From Gammaproteobacteria bacterium (lineage in GTDB: Bacteria; Pseudomonadota; Gammaproteobacteria; Steroidobacterales; MnTg04), in NCBI GenBank assembly GCA_027297845.1, contig JAPUHG010000179.1, positions 1 through 7,727 of the forward strand: a stretch of DNA of 7,727 nucleotides. The letters are read 5' to 3'. The number at the start of each line of letters is the position of its first letter. Within the stretch, counting starts at the first letter, position 1. The notes below the pieces were generated by a model. It saw only the letters and a program-made list of their open reading frames with translations, was not told where the DNA came from and made no database searches. This document shows, in pieces, positions 6,617 to 7,727 of the stretch. The position numbers and the translations under genes are program-made.

Positions 6617-6979
6617 ATGAACGAGATGAGCAGCGGTGGCATGAGCTCTGATGAACGGATGTGGGGCATGCTTTGCCATTTGAGCGCCATGACCGGGTAC
6701 TTTTCCGGTATCGGTTTTATTCTTGGCCCATTGATCGTCTGGCTTTTAAAAAAGGACCAGTACAGTTTCGTCGATGAGCAAGGCAAGGAAGCGCTGAATT
6801 TTCAGATCACGGTTTTTATCGCGGCGGTGGCCTGCGTACTTCTGATACTGCTTCTGATCGGTGTATTGCTGCTCTGGATTCTGGGTATTGTCAACTTCGT
6901 GATGATCATTATCGCTGTGATTAACACCAATAATGGCGAGCACTACAAGTACCCGTTTTCCTTGCGGCTGATCAAGTGA
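6617..6979 (+). CDS. DUF4870 small membrane protein
   Basis: A 120-residue protein with a hydrophilic Met/Ser-rich start, D-E-R-M-W-x-M-L-C-H-L-S-A (12-24), a first hydrophobic segment (about 26-44), and the family hallmark FVDEQGKEALNFQI (51-64). Two closely packed membrane helices follow (about 65-85 and 86-103), and the tail is YPFSLRLIK. This is the standard DUF4870 pattern; the family has no established function. GGGAGG (6606-6611) precedes tandem ATG codons at 6614 and 6617; spacing favours 6617. The gene begins 23 bp after the permease stop with no promoter or terminator between them, so it is likely co-transcribed, but a shared task with the permease is speculation. Confidence 0.85.
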   Translation: MNEMSSGGMSSDERMWGMLCHLSAMTGYFSGIGFILGPLIVWLLKKDQYSFVDEQGKEALNFQITVFIAAVACVLLILLLIGVLLLWILGIVNFVMIIIAVINTNNGEHYKYPFSLRLIK

Positions 6980-7002
6980 CCCCCGGAGACCGACCAGCAA
7001 TG

Positions 7003-7032
7003 TTGACGAATCGGCAAAATACCTGCTTTAAT
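7003..7032 (+). promoter_or_regulatory. Promoter of the trp operon (trpL-trpE)
   Basis: TTGACG (7003-7008, 5 of 6 to TTGACA), an 18-bp spacer, and TTTAAT (7027-7032, 5 of 6 to TATAAT) with a TGC extension in front. The TGTTGAC of the -35 resembles the E. coli trp promoter. Counting 7 nt from the -10 puts the start of transcription at about 7039, which is the A of the leader ATG. No CTAG-centred TrpR operator of the E. coli kind is seen, so control appears to rest on attenuation. Confidence 0.65.
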
Positions 7033-7038
7033 GCTTGC

Positions 7039-7122
7039 ATGAATTACGCAACGGCAAGTATTCCCGTCAGCCAGCAGAACCGCTGGTGGTGGCCGGTTTC
7101 CCAGGGGGGGATGCTGGTCTAG
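7039..7122 (+). CDS. trpL: trp operon leader peptide TrpL with three consecutive Trp codons
   Basis: A 27-codon open frame, M-N-Y-A-T-A-S-I-P-V-S-Q-Q-N-R-W-W-W-P-V-S-Q-G-G-M-L-V, sits 99 bp before trpE. Codons 16-18 (7084-7092) are TGG TGG TGG. This is the sensor of classic tryptophan attenuation: scarce charged tRNA-Trp stalls the ribosome there, leaving segment 2 free to pair with segment 3; when Trp is plentiful the ribosome reaches the TAG at 7120-7122, inside segment 2, and the terminator forms. At 27 residues it is longer than the 14-residue E. coli TrpL. There is no Shine-Dalgarno before the ATG, and the predicted transcription start coincides with it, which suggests leaderless translation. 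The peptide itself probably has no other task, though released leader RNAs or peptides can act in trans in some bacteria. Confidence 0.88.
   Translation: MNYATASIPVSQQNRWWWPVSQGGMLV
7070..7118 (+). promoter_or_regulatory. trp attenuator 1:2 (pause/anti-antiterminator) pairing
   Basis: GCCAGCA (7070-7076) pairs with TGCTGGT (7112-7118): six Watson-Crick pairs plus one G-U. The three Trp codons lie in the enclosed loop. A smaller inner hairpin, AACCG (7078-7082) with CGGTT (7094-7098), can hold the Trp codons in an 11-nt loop. This pairing sequesters segment 2 and so favours termination. Confidence 0.6.
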
Positions 7123-7156
7123 CCGCGCGTACATGAGCTAATCAGAAACCCACCCT
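7103..7156 (+). promoter_or_regulatory. trp antiterminator (2:3) pairing
   Basis: Segment 2 (7103-7123) pairs with segment 3 (7137-7156). The inner helix is CTGGT-(bulged C)-TAGC with GCTAATCAG (9 pairs, one G-U, 13-nt loop). Beyond a 3x3 internal loop, two GGG:CCC blocks and an A-U pair extend it. Segment 3 includes the whole 5' arm of the terminator, so the two structures exclude each other. Confidence 0.6.
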
Positions 7157-7178
7157 TGATCCAGGGGTGGGTTTTTTT
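7146..7178 (+). terminator. trp attenuator intrinsic terminator (3:4)
   Basis: AAACCCACCC (7146-7155) pairs perfectly with GGGTGGGTTT (7165-7174), extended inward by a U-G pair, with a 7-nt loop. A run of seven T (7172-7178) follows, partly shared with the stem. Strong GC core plus U tract, placed between the leader peptide and trpE, is the textbook attenuator position. Confidence 0.92.
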
Positions 7179-7221
7179 ATGACCGATCCCTGCGCACAAG
7201 AGCACAAACGTAGAGGATTCG

Positions 7222-7727
7222 ATGCAACAACATTTTGATATCGTCGCCGACCTGGATACACCCGTATCGGCCTACCTGAAGCTTAAGCCGCTGATGCCGC
7301 GTTACCTGCTGGAAAGCGTGGAAGGCGGCAAGCACGTTGGCCGTTATTCTTTTCTCGGTTTCGGCAAAACTCGCGAATTCCGTCTTGATGCCAACGGCGC
7401 GAGGATGAACGGGCACAGCTTACCAGCGGCGCGGGACCCGGAGGCGTTTCTCGATGTCTTTCGGCAGGCACTGGCAGCTGCACCGAAGCTCTATCCGGAA
7501 ATCCCCGAACTGCCCTTCGATGGCGGCCTGGTCGGCGTTTCCGCCTATGACCTGATACGCAATTTCGAAAGCCTGCCCGTCGGCGGGCCGGCAAGCCGTT
7601 GGCCGCGTGCTCTGTACCTGGCAACCGATTCTTTGCTGGTGTTCGACCACCTGACCCGCCGCGCTGCACTCCTCCATAGCGGGAATGAAATCGAGCGCAG
7701 CCGGCTCAGACGCCAGGTTCTCGATTT
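7222..7727 (+). CDS. trpE: Anthranilate synthase component I, TrpE (N-terminal part, cut by window edge)
   Basis: The first 168 residues of TrpE, which with the TrpG/PabA glutaminase converts chorismate and glutamine to anthranilate, the first step of tryptophan synthesis in the cytosol. Visible are TPVSAYLKL (13-21), the LLES motif (29-32), whose Glu-Ser form the tryptophan feedback site in Salmonella TrpE, then VGRYSFLGF (39-47) and the G-G-L-V-G-x-x-A/S-Y-D-x-x-R-x-F-E region typical of TrpE/PabB. LLES and the Trp attenuator immediately upstream separate it from PabB. The chorismate-binding catalytic half lies beyond the edge. ATG 7222 is supported by GAGGA (7213-7217) 4 nt upstream and by similarity starting at the N-terminus. 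The feedback residues are intact, so both enzyme-level and transcriptional control by tryptophan are expected. Confidence 0.93.
   Translation, partial: MQQHFDIVADLDTPVSAYLKLKPLMPRYLLESVEGGKHVGRYSFLGFGKTREFRLDANGARMNGHSLPAARDPEAFLDVFRQALAAAPKLYPEIPELPFDGGLVGVSAYDLIRNFESLPVGGPASRWPRALYLATDSLLVFDHLTRRAALLHSGNEIERSRLRRQVLD

Noticed and set aside
7031..7042. Mini-ORF ATG CTT GCA TGA overlapping the trpL start
   Set aside because: Its ATG overlaps the -10 element and lies before the predicted transcription start, so it should not be in the mRNA.
7003..7045. TrpR operator in the trp promoter
   Set aside because: No CTAG-type half sites are present; the short ATGCTTGCAT palindrome at 7031-7040 does not match the TrpR consensus as known from E. 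coli.

Overview
The window looks like chromosomal DNA of a free-living gammaproteobacterium with fairly high GC. The support is a YcgN (UPF0260) protein, a YfcG/YghU-type glutathione transferase, a FadD N-terminus of the gammaproteobacterial kind, and an Escherichia-style tryptophan leader/attenuator in front of trpE. Genus cannot be read from the sequence. There are no tRNA or rRNA genes, insertion sequences, prophage genes or CRISPR arrays.

Layout. Bases 1-1224 (minus strand) hold the start of a long-chain acyl-CoA synthetase gene (fadD), running off the left edge and interrupted by an in-frame TGA, and upstream of it a complete D-2-hydroxyacid dehydrogenase of the glycerate dehydrogenase/hydroxypyruvate reductase type. 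Bases 1290-2457 (plus) hold ycgN and a flavoprotein that matches iodotyrosine deiodinase, including its substrate-lid residues. Bases 2481-3158 (minus) encode a nu-class-like glutathione transferase, convergent with the flavoprotein. Bases 3266-4606 (plus) encode a 446-residue protein that I do not recognise. Bases 4764-6593 (plus) encode a SLC13/DASS-type permease with two TrkA-C domains inside it, followed after 23 bp by a small DUF4870 membrane protein.

The right end is a tryptophan operon control region. It has a promoter (7003-7032), a 27-codon leader peptide with three consecutive Trp codons (7039-7122), three mutually exclusive RNA pairings, an intrinsic terminator (7146-7178), and then trpE, which runs off the right edge. 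The predicted transcription start falls on or next to the A of the leader ATG, so the leader peptide may be translated from a leaderless mRNA.

The genes are mostly unrelated housekeeping or metabolic units (fatty acid activation, hydroxyacid reduction, thiol/redox chemistry, anion transport, tryptophan synthesis). The least ordinary items are the TGA at codon 46 of fadD, the leaderless-looking trp attenuator, the deiodinase homologue, and the unrecognised 446-residue protein.
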